A DNA stretch of 64,000 bases from Neobacillus sp. PS3-12. Lineage in GTDB: Bacteria > Bacillota > Bacilli > Bacillales > Cytobacillaceae. The notes under the pieces were generated by a model that worked only from the letters and a program-made list of their open reading frames with translations, did not search any database and had not been told where the DNA came from. The stretch lies in the NCBI RefSeq assembly GCF_030915385.1, contig NZ_CP133268.1:5430001-5494000 (forward strand), given 5' to 3'. The position numbers and the translations under genes were made by a program. Below, one piece after another: positions 8,501 to 17,115 of the stretch. Position 1 is the first letter of the stretch. The number at the start of each line of letters is the position of its first letter.

Positions 8501-9280
8501 ATGACAACTGTTGAAAAAAATCTTGTACAAACTGAAGAGGTTTCTGGCTTAGAAGGTAAAGTAGTAGTTGTAACAGGCAGTTCAAAAGGGATCGGAGCAA
8601 CAATTGCAAAAGAACTAGCTAAGCAGGGTGCAAAAGTTGTAGTTAACTATAATTCCAGTGCTGCAGGTGCGGAAAAGGTTGTTGGAGAAATTGAAGAACT
8701 AGGCGGTACGGCAGTTGCGGTTAAAGCTAACGTATCAAATCTTGAAGATGCAAAGAGCTTAATTGAGCAAACGATCGCTCATTTTGGCAAAGTAGATGTT
8801 CTTGTAAATAACGCTGGAATTACAAGAGATAAAACTTTCAAGAAAATGGATGAAAAAGCTTGGAATGAAGTTATTAACACAAACCTAAACAGCGTTTACC
8901 ATACTACTTCTGCTGTTATCAATCCAATGCTTGAACAAAAATTCGGCCGTATTATCAACATCAGTTCCATTGTTGGTCAAGCTGGTGCGTTTGGTCAAAC
9001 AAACTATGCTGCTTCTAAAGCTGGGATCATTGGCTTCACTAAGTCACTTGCATTAGAAACTGCTAAGAACGGTGTCACTGTTAATGCAGTCTGCCCAGGC
9101 TACATCTTAACAGAAATGACTGCGGAAATTCCTGAAAATGTTATGGAAGCAATCGTGTCAAAGATTCCAATGAAGCGTATGGGAACTACCCAAGAAATTG
9201 CTGAGGCTGTAATTTTCCTTGCAAAAGCTGATTATATTACAGGTCAATGCATAAATGTAAACGGCGGCGTATATATGTAA
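8501..9280 (+). CDS. phaB: Acetoacetyl-CoA reductase (NADPH), SDR family
   Basis: It reduces acetoacetyl-CoA to (R)-3-hydroxybutyryl-CoA, the PHB monomer. Visible SDR features are the TGSSKGIG nucleotide loop (25-32), NNAG (103-106), the catalytic Ser in NISSIVG (about 155) and YAASK (Tyr169, Lys173). The N-terminus is about 15 residues longer than many PhaB proteins. TTAGGAG precedes the ATG. It is the middle gene of phaRBC. Confidence 0.92.
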   Translation: MTTVEKNLVQTEEVSGLEGKVVVVTGSSKGIGATIAKELAKQGAKVVVNYNSSAAGAEKVVGEIEELGGTAVAVKANVSNLEDAKSLIEQTIAHFGKVDVLVNNAGITRDKTFKKMDEKAWNEVINTNLNSVYHTTSAVINPMLEQKFGRIINISSIVGQAGAFGQTNYAASKAGIIGFTKSLALETAKNGVTVNAVCPGYILTEMTAEIPENVMEAIVSKIPMKRMGTTQEIAEAVIFLAKADYITGQCINVNGGVYM

Positions 9281-9286
9281 TATATC

Positions 9287-9322
9287 AACGGGGATTCCTT
9301 CATGGTCTCCCTGTTAGTTTTT
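9287..9322 (+). terminator. Weak hairpin between phaB and phaC
   Basis: AACGGGGA can pair with TCTCCCTGTT (with G-U), followed by AGTTTTT. It could be a partial attenuator or an RNA-processing hairpin that tunes phaC relative to phaRB. Confidence 0.35.
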
Positions 9323-9358
9323 GCAAATTGGAAAGTTAAAGTTTGAAGGAGGATATAA

Positions 9359-10447
9359 ATGGTAAACTCACCTGCTAAAGAATTGGAAGCCTGGTTTAAC
9401 ATGATGCCAGAACCAGTTCAAAAAAATTACAATCGCTTTAAAAAAGTAAATGATGTACTAACAAGACAACCTGAACCACAGGTTGGACAATCTCCTAAGG
9501 AAGTTGTTTGGACAAAAAATAAAGCAAAGCTATATCGCTATGTTTCACCTGTTGAAAAAACAAATAAAGTTCCTTTGTTAATTGTTTATGCACTTATTAA
9601 TAAACCATATATTTTAGATTTAACTCCTGGAAGTAGTTTAATAGAATACCTTACAAATCAAGGTCATGATGTATTTTTACTGGATTGGGGTACCCCAGGA
9701 TATGAAGACCGTAATATGAAACTAGATGACTATATTATGGACTACATCCCTCGCGCTGTTAAAAAAGTTCTTAGAATTTCTGGTGCAGAAGAAATTAGCA
9801 TGCTTGGCTACTGCATGGGTGGAACAATGACTTCCATTTTTGCTTCTCTTCACCCTGAATTGCCAATTCGCAATATTATCTTTTTAACAAGCCCATTTGA
9901 ATTCTCTGATACTGGATTATTTTCTAACTGGCTTGACGAGCGCTACTTTAATTTAGACAAGATGGTTGATACATTAGGTGTTATCCCAGGTGAAGTGATT
10001 GACCTTGGAAACAAAATGTTAAAGCCGCTTGTCAATTACATTGGTCCATACGTTACTTTAGCAGACCGTGCTGAAAATGAAGATTTCGTTAAAAGCTGGT
10101 CATTAATGCAAAAGTGGGTTGCTGATGGTATTCCATTCCCAGGTGCTGCCTTTAGACAATGGATTGGGGAGTTCTATCAACAGAACAAGCTAATCAATGA
10201 TGAATTATATATTCGTGGCCAACAAGTTAAATTAAGTAACATCAAAGCGAATATATTAAACATTGCTGCTCAGCGTGACCATATTGCTGCGCCTGAGCAA
10301 GTAAAACCTTTATTAGATAAAGTTTCTAGTAAGGATAAAACGTTCCATCTTATGCCTACAGGACACGTTTCTGTAGTTGTTGGCGGAACTGCTGTAAAGA
10401 AAACATATCCAACTATTGATCAATGGTTGAAGGATCATTCTATATAA
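9359..10447 (+). CDS. phaC: Class IV poly(3-hydroxyalkanoate) synthase catalytic subunit
   Basis: PhaC polymerises 3-hydroxyacyl-CoA into PHA at the granule surface, in complex with PhaR. The 362-residue alpha/beta-hydrolase has the lipase-like box GYCMGG with nucleophile Cys152, Asp307 in AAQRDHIAAP and His336 in PTGHVSV. That length and the PhaR partner mark class IV. AAGGAGG (9347-9352) precedes the ATG. It is the last gene of phaRBC and has a terminator directly after it. Confidence 0.95.
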   Translation: MVNSPAKELEAWFNMMPEPVQKNYNRFKKVNDVLTRQPEPQVGQSPKEVVWTKNKAKLYRYVSPVEKTNKVPLLIVYALINKPYILDLTPGSSLIEYLTNQGHDVFLLDWGTPGYEDRNMKLDDYIMDYIPRAVKKVLRISGAEEISMLGYCMGGTMTSIFASLHPELPIRNIIFLTSPFEFSDTGLFSNWLDERYFNLDKMVDTLGVIPGEVIDLGNKMLKPLVNYIGPYVTLADRAENEDFVKSWSLMQKWVADGIPFPGAAFRQWIGEFYQQNKLINDELYIRGQQVKLSNIKANILNIAAQRDHIAAPEQVKPLLDKVSSKDKTFHLMPTGHVSVVVGGTAVKKTYPTIDQWLKDHSI

Positions 10448-10456
10448 TATATTCAT

Positions 10457-10492
10457 AACCCCTTTTGTAAGTTTTACGAAGGGGTTTTTATT
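10457..10492 (+). terminator. Terminator of phaRBC
   Basis: AACCCCTTTTGTAA and TTACGAAGGGGTT arms are followed by TTTTATTT. Confidence 0.85.
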
Positions 10493-10510
10493 TGTAATTA
10501 TTGTCCAAAA

Positions 10511-10551
10511 ACAAAGCCCCTTTTCATATTTTGTGGAAAGGGGCTTTGTTT
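10511..10551 (-). terminator. Terminator of proBA
   Basis: AAAGCCCCTTTTC and GGAAAGGGGCTTT arms surround a short loop just past the proA stop, with T-rich sequence after it on the minus strand. Confidence 0.75.
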
Positions 10552-10567
10552 ATATGAATATATTATT

Positions 10568-11809
10568 TTAATAGCGGATTTGGCCAGTTCCATAAACGAT
10601 TGCTTTTGTGGTCGTTATAGCTCTTAAGCCCATTGGTCCGCGCGCATGTAGTTTTTGTGTACTTATTCCAATTTCTGCACCGTAACCAAATTGTTCACCA
10701 TCGGTAAATCGAGTTGAAGCATTATGATATAACACGGCAGCATCGATTGATTTAAAGAATAATTGAACATTTTTATCATTTTCAGTGATGATTGCTTCTG
10801 AATGTTTTGTACCATATTGATCAATATGGTTTATTGCCTCTTCAACACTGCCAACAAGTTTAACAGCCAAAATAGGAGCTAAAAATTCGGTATACCAGTC
10901 CTCATCAGATGCTTGCTTAATAAATGAATAATTTGCTGCTAATCTCTCATCACCGCGCAGTTCCACACCTCTGTCATGAAGAGCCGTTAATAATTCAGGA
11001 GCATATGGCCAATTTTCATGGATGAGGACCGTTTCAGCTGCATTACATACAGATGGGCGGTGTAATTTTGCATTAATGGCAATATCAATTGCCATTTTCT
11101 CATTTGCACTTTCATCAATAAAAACATGACAGTTTCCTACCCCTGTCTCGAGAACAGGAACCGTAGCATTTTGGATCACGGATTGAATTAAACCTGCCCC
11201 GCCTCGAGGGATTAAAACATCTAAATATTCATTCAGTCTAAACATTTTGGAGGCTGTTTCACGGCTAGTATCCTCTAAAAGCTGGAGCGCATCTCGAGGA
11301 ATGGCTGATTGCTCAAGTGCTTCGCACATGACTTGAACAAGTGCTTTATTTGAATTTAATGCAGATGTACTTCCTCGAAGCAACACGGCATTACCGGCTT
11401 TTAAACAAAGACTCCCTGCATCAACAGTTACATTTGGACGTGCTTCGTATACCATGCCAATTACTCCAAGTGGAACACGAATCGTTTGAATTCGTAAGCC
11501 ATTTGGTCTTTCCCAGGTTTCAATAATCTCCCCAATCGGATCCGTTAGGGTGATTAATTGCCTTATTCCGTCAACAATTTGCTCAATCCTCTCATTCGTA
11601 AGCAATAATCGGTCAAGCAATGATTGTGTTAAGCCATTTTCTTTTCCAGCATGAATATCTTTTTCATTTTCTGTCAGGATGAAATCCTTTTGAGTAAGAA
11701 TATGATCAGCCATTTTGGATAAGGCTTCATTCTTCTCCTCTGTGCTAAGCATTCCTAATGTTTTAGCAGCTATTTTTAATTTCTTGGCTTTTTCTAACAG
11801 TTCACTCAT
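10568..11809 (-). CDS. proA: Gamma-glutamyl phosphate reductase
   Basis: This aldehyde-dehydrogenase-fold enzyme reduces gamma-glutamyl phosphate to glutamate-5-semialdehyde in proline synthesis. The 413-residue length is typical, with the catalytic Cys in VETGVGNCHVF and the conserved RGPMGL near the C-terminus. The start is ATG at 11809, which overlaps the proB stop (TAATG), with AAGGAGG inside the proB end; this indicates translational coupling. The frame extending to 11842 is proB coding sequence. Confidence 0.95.
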   Translation of the reverse strand: MSELLEKAKKLKIAAKTLGMLSTEEKNEALSKMADHILTQKDFILTENEKDIHAGKENGLTQSLLDRLLLTNERIEQIVDGIRQLITLTDPIGEIIETWERPNGLRIQTIRVPLGVIGMVYEARPNVTVDAGSLCLKAGNAVLLRGSTSALNSNKALVQVMCEALEQSAIPRDALQLLEDTSRETASKMFRLNEYLDVLIPRGGAGLIQSVIQNATVPVLETGVGNCHVFIDESANEKMAIDIAINAKLHRPSVCNAAETVLIHENWPYAPELLTALHDRGVELRGDERLAANYSFIKQASDEDWYTEFLAPILAVKLVGSVEEAINHIDQYGTKHSEAIITENDKNVQLFFKSIDAAVLYHNASTRFTDGEQFGYGAEIGISTQKLHARGPMGLRAITTTKAIVYGTGQIRY

Positions 11810-12930
11810 TACACCATTTCCTCCTTTGTCATGGTAACCCAATTATCGCGATGAATCACTTCTGGACGTTTATTGACTGAAAATTCCTTTGCTTGTTCAC
11901 TTGGCAGCCCTTTTACTTTTTGCAGATCATCGGAGGAATAATAGATTTGTCCCTTTCCGACAATTTGTCCTTTTTGATTGCGCACAACAACAACATCCAT
12001 GGCATTAAAGTCACCCTCCACTTTTGTGACGCCTACGGGCAAGAGACTTTTGCCGTTTTGGACGATGGCCCTTTCTGCTCCTGCGTCAATTTCGATCGTT
12101 CCGCTAACATGGGAGTGATAGGCAATCCATTGCTTTTTCATTTGCATTTGTACATGGAAGGGTCCGCCTATATAGGTTCCATCTCCTTTTCCTGCCAAAA
12201 TATCAGCAAGTTTTTCCTTCCCATGTTCGGTACCAACAAAAACACTTACGCCTAGAGATAGGGCTTTTTTAGCTGCCAACAGCTTTGATTTCATTCCGCC
12301 AGTTCCGACATTTGATCCACTGTCACCAGCAAAACCGAGTAATTCGTCAGAAACCTCAGGAATAAAGTGATATTTCTTTGCTTCCTTTGAAACTTTGGGA
12401 TTTCCATCATAAAGTCCATTAACATCGGTCAAGATGATAAGAGCATTTGCGTGCAGAAATCCACTTACAAGACTTGAAAGCATATCATTGTCACCAAAGG
12501 TAAGCTCTTCAATCGATACTGAATCATTTTCGTTAATGATCGGGATAACACCTTTTTGTAGCAATTCAGTCATGGCAGCATGAAGATTATGAAATCGTTC
12601 CCGGCTATAAAAGTCTTCACGCGTTATAAGTATTTGGGCAGGCACAATATTATGTTCTTTAAAAAGCAAAATATAATTTTGCATCAATAGTCCTTGCCCT
12701 ACTGCAGCAGCGGCTTGTTTACCCGCTGCTTTTTTAGGCCTTTTTGGATATCCAAGTGCCCCAAAACCAGCGGCAACTGCTCCTGAAGAAATAAGAATTA
12801 CATCATGGCCTTGTTTTTTTAAAAAGGCAAGTGCCTCCACATGGTCGCGCATTTTCTGTTCTGAAATGGCTCCTGATTCCATTGTAAGCGAACTGCTGCC
12901 TATTTTAACAACAATAAGTTGTTTTTTCAT
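11809..12930 (-). CDS. proB: Glutamate 5-kinase
   Basis: It phosphorylates the gamma-carboxyl of glutamate, the feedback-controlled first step of proline synthesis. An amino-acid kinase domain (KIGSSSLT at the start, ISSGAVAAG, NENDSVS, GTGGMKSKL) spans about residues 1-260. A C-terminal PUA domain spans about 280-370. The pair proBA is one unit with a one-base overlap and is led by a Pro T-box. Confidence 0.95.
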   Translation of the reverse strand: MKKQLIVVKIGSSSLTMESGAISEQKMRDHVEALAFLKKQGHDVILISSGAVAAGFGALGYPKRPKKAAGKQAAAAVGQGLLMQNYILLFKEHNIVPAQILITREDFYSRERFHNLHAAMTELLQKGVIPIINENDSVSIEELTFGDNDMLSSLVSGFLHANALIILTDVNGLYDGNPKVSKEAKKYHFIPEVSDELLGFAGDSGSNVGTGGMKSKLLAAKKALSLGVSVFVGTEHGKEKLADILAGKGDGTYIGGPFHVQMQMKKQWIAYHSHVSGTIEIDAGAERAIVQNGKSLLPVGVTKVEGDFNAMDVVVVRNQKGQIVGKGQIYYSSDDLQKVKGLPSEQAKEFSVNKRPEVIHRDNWVTMTKEEMV

Positions 12931-12956
12931 TTTTCTTCGTACCTTTCTTTTATTAA

Positions 12957-13200
12957 AATAAAAAAAACGATTTTGCCATCCTTAAAAAAGGACGGAAAAA
13001 TCGTTCCGCGGTACCACCTTAATTGGTGCAAAGCACCCTCTTTTCCCATAACGCGGGGTTACGGCTTATGTTTGCATAAGCGGTTTTTTTAGGGCAGGTT
13101 CAATCTTTTTTCCGTGAGGAACCTTCCAGCCAGCGGGTTCCATTCTCTATCACGTTCCCAAGGTTTACTAGTCCCATACCATTTCCGAATATCTTAATTT
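12957..13200 (-). promoter_or_regulatory. T-box leader, probable tRNA-Pro sensor of proBA
   Basis: On the minus strand the leader shows AGAGAA, a GGAACC/GGTTCC hairpin with loop CGCTGGCTGGAA, and then TTGAA followed by CCT, a proline codon at 13096-13098. Next come a stem (CGCTTATG...CATAAGCCG) and the antiterminator core AAGGTGGTACCGCGG (13005-13019). A strong terminator (AACGATTTT...AAAATCGTTTTTTT) occupies 12959-13003. This fits induction of proline synthesis by uncharged tRNA-Pro. It accounts for most of the gap before the helicase gene. Confidence 0.92.
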
Positions 13201-13317
13201 ATTTGATATTATCCATGGAAATGGGATTCTTGTCAAGATTCGAAGAAAGTAATATTACCTGTCGAGATTTCTATATTCGCTGAAGGATATGTTTTTATAT
13301 TATTATTTTACCTATCA

Positions 13318-15561
13318 TTATTCCTCCTTAATCTGGCCTAGTAAATACTCACAAATTCGCTCAGAATCCAGTCTTGCAGCTATATAAGGAGGTTGAACTG
13401 CTGTTGTCCCTTCCAATGGAAAGCCCAGCCATAGCAGTCGTTGATCAATCATAACAAAAGGAAATGATAAATTCATTTCAATCCTTAAATCAGGTTGCAG
13501 CTTCTCCCAATCTTCACTTGAGATAATGGTGAATTTTATCCGATTTTCTTTCTTTATCAGTTTTTTAATCCAGATGTCGGAAAGCTTAGTATGCGACGGC
13601 AACGAGATAACCAGCGATGAACGAGCCCTATCAATATCTTGAAAAACTAGACCAAGTTTTTTTGCATGGATCCAATGCAGTCTTGAATACTGATTTTGAA
13701 TCCATGAACCTATTTCATTTTTTGTTACATTTTGAAGCTTATTTTCTTGATGTTCAATAAACTGTCTTAAAATTTTCCCTCGAAAAACATGACGGCGTAT
13801 AAAGGAAGAATTGCTTACATGAATAAACTTCCCCCTTGTTCTTGTAATTGCAACATTAATGAGTCGTTCACTCTCACTGCCAGTTAAAAGGATGCCGGGG
13901 CGTTCAATTGGTTCACTATCTACTGTGTCAAAAATCATTACATCACGTTCACTACCTTGGAATCGATGGACAGTGGCTGCAATAATGTCTGCTGATAATC
14001 GTTCTTTTTCATAAATATCATCTAAAAGGATCTCCATTAAAGCGGCCTGGGCCCGATACGGTGTCACATATCCAATTGACCTAGCACCGCCTGTATTGGC
14101 CTCATGAATAAGCTGAAAAGATAATAATGCTTGCCATATATTGATTCTTGAATTGGAAGCTTTCTCTGTCATCCCATATGCTCCCATATAACTTGTATCC
14201 AGGAGAATGGCTGCCCTGTGAGGAAAAGGCGGTAAGTCTACAATCATATTTCTGTTTTTATAAACACTCTCATGATCACCAACGAGAGAATGGTATATGT
14301 ACTCATTCGTAAATGAAGAGATATCTGGATGCATTCTCCTTTGCTCTTTTAATAAAAATAAATGAGGATGAAGCTTTCCTTTGTTAACAAATTCGACAAT
14401 CCCCGATTTATGAAAAATATCCTCCTTTAACCATTTTGTTACGAGAGGATCACGGGATGAAGCTATGGGTGGCAGCTGTTTAAAATCCCCGCAAATAATG
14501 ACTCGGCTTCCCAATGTGGCAGCAAATGCAGCTTGAGGGGCATACGCCATGCTTGCCTCGTCAAGAATGACGATATCAAACTCTTTTTCGTAAATCGCAG
14601 GATCACTTGCTGCTTTTGCCAGTGTGGTACCGACGATATAGGCATCCTTCACAAATTGTAATTCCTGTTTGCGGATTTTTTCCAACATTCCTGCAAATTT
14701 TGCTTCAAGTTCCATTAGCTGATGTGAATCACGTTGACTGAACGATCTGGCCAGATCAGATTTTAGTTTAGACCGTTCCTCATTTAAGTTATTGATATTT
14801 TTTGCTAACACGGGGGAAACTTTTTCAATTAGCCTGTTTGTTGTTATTGCTTCAGGGCTGATGAGTGATTCACTAATATTTGAACCATATCGTAAAATAT
14901 CCCCTTCATGAAAACGGTCCTTCTTTTTAACAAAAGAGGTTAATTCACTTAAAATAACATCCACAGCCTGATTGCTATGTGATAGAATCAGGACATGTTT
15001 TTTATTTAAAAATTTATTTGCCGCAACACGGGCCAGCGTGTATGTTTTCCCAGTTCCAGGCGGGCCCCATATAAATGTTACAGGATTATATTTTGAACGG
15101 AGCATTACTTCGTGTACAGAAGATTTTATTTTATCAGCAGGGTGTTTGGCAGGTATGTCAGGTTCCATTAATTTTTTAATTCTAACTCGTTTTTGCTTGT
15201 TTGTTTTTATTTCATCAAATCGTTGTATAAGCTGTTCGAGAAGTTCCCATGGATCGTGATATAAATTTGCCTCACTGATTAAATCACCAATAAATTTTTT
15301 TAGCGCAATGATAATTCCTCTTCCTTCAGCAGATAACACACGTCCATCTTGCTTGAAAATTCCCCATTCAAGATTAACGATTGTTCCGACCGGGATTCTG
15401 ATTGGAGAAGCAGTATCGAAGTAATAGGTAAACTCTCCATCTGTGGCCAGGATTCTCCCACTTGTCACTTTGTATTTACTACTTCCATATCTTTTTAAAT
15501 GGACAATTTCATTTTGGAGCGCCTGCTGCCACTCTTTTATATATGCTAAGGTCGTTGTCAT
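13318..15561 (-). CDS. Upf1/DNA2-like superfamily 1 helicase
   Basis: The 747-residue protein carries an N-terminal beta-rich domain. SF1B helicase motifs follow: Walker A GPPGTGKT (166-173), DEAS Walker B, GDFKQLPP, EQRRMHP, VHRFQGSERD and VAITRTR. A C-terminal domain of about 150 residues has no motif I recognise. Relatives unwind RNA or DNA 5' to 3'; the substrate is unknown. The ATG at 15561 has AAAAGGA upstream, while the longer frame to 15627 lacks a ribosome site. It is monocistronic and sits apart from the proBA leader. Confidence 0.85.
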   Translation of the reverse strand: MTTTLAYIKEWQQALQNEIVHLKRYGSSKYKVTSGRILATDGEFTYYFDTASPIRIPVGTIVNLEWGIFKQDGRVLSAEGRGIIIALKKFIGDLISEANLYHDPWELLEQLIQRFDEIKTNKQKRVRIKKLMEPDIPAKHPADKIKSSVHEVMLRSKYNPVTFIWGPPGTGKTYTLARVAANKFLNKKHVLILSHSNQAVDVILSELTSFVKKKDRFHEGDILRYGSNISESLISPEAITTNRLIEKVSPVLAKNINNLNEERSKLKSDLARSFSQRDSHQLMELEAKFAGMLEKIRKQELQFVKDAYIVGTTLAKAASDPAIYEKEFDIVILDEASMAYAPQAAFAATLGSRVIICGDFKQLPPIASSRDPLVTKWLKEDIFHKSGIVEFVNKGKLHPHLFLLKEQRRMHPDISSFTNEYIYHSLVGDHESVYKNRNMIVDLPPFPHRAAILLDTSYMGAYGMTEKASNSRINIWQALLSFQLIHEANTGGARSIGYVTPYRAQAALMEILLDDIYEKERLSADIIAATVHRFQGSERDVMIFDTVDSEPIERPGILLTGSESERLINVAITRTRGKFIHVSNSSFIRRHVFRGKILRQFIEHQENKLQNVTKNEIGSWIQNQYSRLHWIHAKKLGLVFQDIDRARSSLVISLPSHTKLSDIWIKKLIKKENRIKFTIISSEDWEKLQPDLRIEMNLSFPFVMIDQRLLWLGFPLEGTTAVQPPYIAARLDSERICEYLLGQIKEE

Positions 15562-15660
15562 AGATCCTTTTCCTTTTAATACTAGTATTCTTATATTTTG
15601 AGCAAACCGCAAAAGAAAATTATACATTTATTTTTACTTAACGTCACTTACTTTAAACAG

Positions 15661-15700
15661 AAAAACCTCCCTCTATCAAAAGCATAAAGGGAGTCTTTTC
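15661..15700 (-). terminator. Terminator after scoB
   Basis: CTCCCT and AGGGAG arms surround a 14-base loop, with T-rich flanks on both strands, between the helicase gene and scoB. Confidence 0.6.
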
Positions 15701-15706
15701 TGTTTG

Positions 15707-16357
15707 TTATTTTGTTAGCAATTCTTTGCTTAAGGTAAATGCAGCTTCAGTATTTTTAAAAACTTGTTCTACCGTAACTCCTTCTTGGGTTTCAACAAGG
15801 ACCATTCCTTCTCCAGTGAAGTCAAAAACGGCTAAATCGGTAATCAAGCGATGAACGACTCCTTTACCAGTTAATGGCAATGTACATTCGTTTTTGACTT
15901 TTGATTCCCCTTTCTTATTCACATGCTCCATGATGACAACAACTCGTTTAGCGCCGTTAACTAAATCCATCGCACCACCCATACCTTTTACCATCTTCCC
16001 CGGAATCATCCAATTTGCCAGGTCTCCTTTTTCGGAGACTTCCATACCGCCTAAAATGGCCAGATCAATATGACCGCCGCGGATCATGGCGAAGGATTCA
16101 GCACTGTCAAAAAAAACAGCACCATTAATAGCTGTAACCGTCTCCTTTCCTGCATTGATCAAATCAGGATCCTCTGTCCCCGCTAAAGGATAAGGTCCAA
16201 TCCCTAATAAACCGTTTTCAGATTGAAGCATGACATTGAAGTCACTGGGAATTTCATTAGCAATGAGTGTAGGCATTCCAATTCCAAGGTTTACATACAT
16301 TCCATCCTTTATTTCCTTAACCGCTCGTTTAACGATGAGTGATCGGGCATTTTTCAT
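15707..16357 (-). CDS. scoB: 3-oxoacid CoA-transferase subunit B
   Basis: With subunit A it moves CoA between succinyl-CoA (or another donor) and acetoacetate. The 216-residue family I beta subunit has the catalytic Glu47 in QSENGLLGIGP, plus GIGMPTL and GGHIDLAILGGMEV. It follows scoA after about 27 bases and has a good ribosome site (GGGAGGAGAAATGAA). Its neighbour, an acyl-CoA carboxylase beta subunit, suggests a CoA-ester operon. atoDA-type acetate specificity cannot be excluded. Confidence 0.9.
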   Translation of the reverse strand: MKNARSLIVKRAVKEIKDGMYVNLGIGMPTLIANEIPSDFNVMLQSENGLLGIGPYPLAGTEDPDLINAGKETVTAINGAVFFDSAESFAMIRGGHIDLAILGGMEVSEKGDLANWMIPGKMVKGMGGAMDLVNGAKRVVVIMEHVNKKGESKVKNECTLPLTGKGVVHRLITDLAVFDFTGEGMVLVETQEGVTVEQVFKNTEAAFTLSKELLTK

Positions 16358-16384
16358 TTCATTTCTCCTCCCTTATAAAAAAAT

Positions 16385-17089
16385 CTATGCTTGGGTAACA
16401 GTTCTTCTCTCAATTCTTTTTTCATAACTCTCACCTAAAAGTAACCGTTGGACATAAATGCTGGGGGTATGAATAGCGTCGGAGTACAACTGTCCCGCTT
16501 TGACAAGTTCCTCAACTTCCGCAATTGTTATTTTGCCAGCCATAGCGGCAAGCGGATTAAAATTACGTGCTGTCTTTCGATAAATCAGATTTCCAAGACG
16601 ATCAGCTTTCCACGCTTTCACAAAAGCGTAATCACCTACAATCCCTTCCTCTAAAATATAAGTTCTTCCATTAAAAACTTTGTGTTCTTTCCCTTCAGCA
16701 ATCGCAGTCCCAACACCCGTTGCTGTGTAAAAACCAGGAATGCCTGCACCGCCTGCCCGAATCCTTTCGGCTAATGTTCCTTGTGGTACCATTTCTACTT
16801 CTAGTTCCCCGCTTAAAAACTGAGTTTCAAATATCTTATTTTCGCCAACATAGGAAGCTATCATTTTTTTGATTTGCTTATTGGCAAGAAGCAACCCAAG
16901 ACCCCAATCATCAACACCGCAATTGTTACTGACAATCGTTAAATCTTTCGTTCCTTTTTCTCTTAATGCTAAAATAGCTTTCTCTGGAATTCCACAAAGT
17001 CCAAAACCACCTACAATAATGGTTGCTCCATCTGAAATATCTTCAATCGCATTTAAATAAGAATCGATTAGTTTATCATTTTTCACCAA
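16385..17089 (-). CDS. scoA: 3-oxoacid CoA-transferase subunit A
   Basis: The 234-residue alpha subunit has the CoA-binding GGFGLCGIPE motif near residue 27 and GAGIPGFYT in the middle. AAGGAGG precedes the ATG. It is in the order carboxylase beta, scoA, scoB on the minus strand, with short gaps, so one transcript is likely. Together the genes would interconvert acetoacetate, acetoacetyl-CoA and related acyl-CoAs. Confidence 0.9.
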   Translation of the reverse strand: MVKNDKLIDSYLNAIEDISDGATIIVGGFGLCGIPEKAILALREKGTKDLTIVSNNCGVDDWGLGLLLANKQIKKMIASYVGENKIFETQFLSGELEVEMVPQGTLAERIRAGGAGIPGFYTATGVGTAIAEGKEHKVFNGRTYILEEGIVGDYAFVKAWKADRLGNLIYRKTARNFNPLAAMAGKITIAEVEELVKAGQLYSDAIHTPSIYVQRLLLGESYEKRIERRTVTQA

Positions 17090-17115
17090 AATGCCTCCTT
17101 ATTTAGATGATAAAA

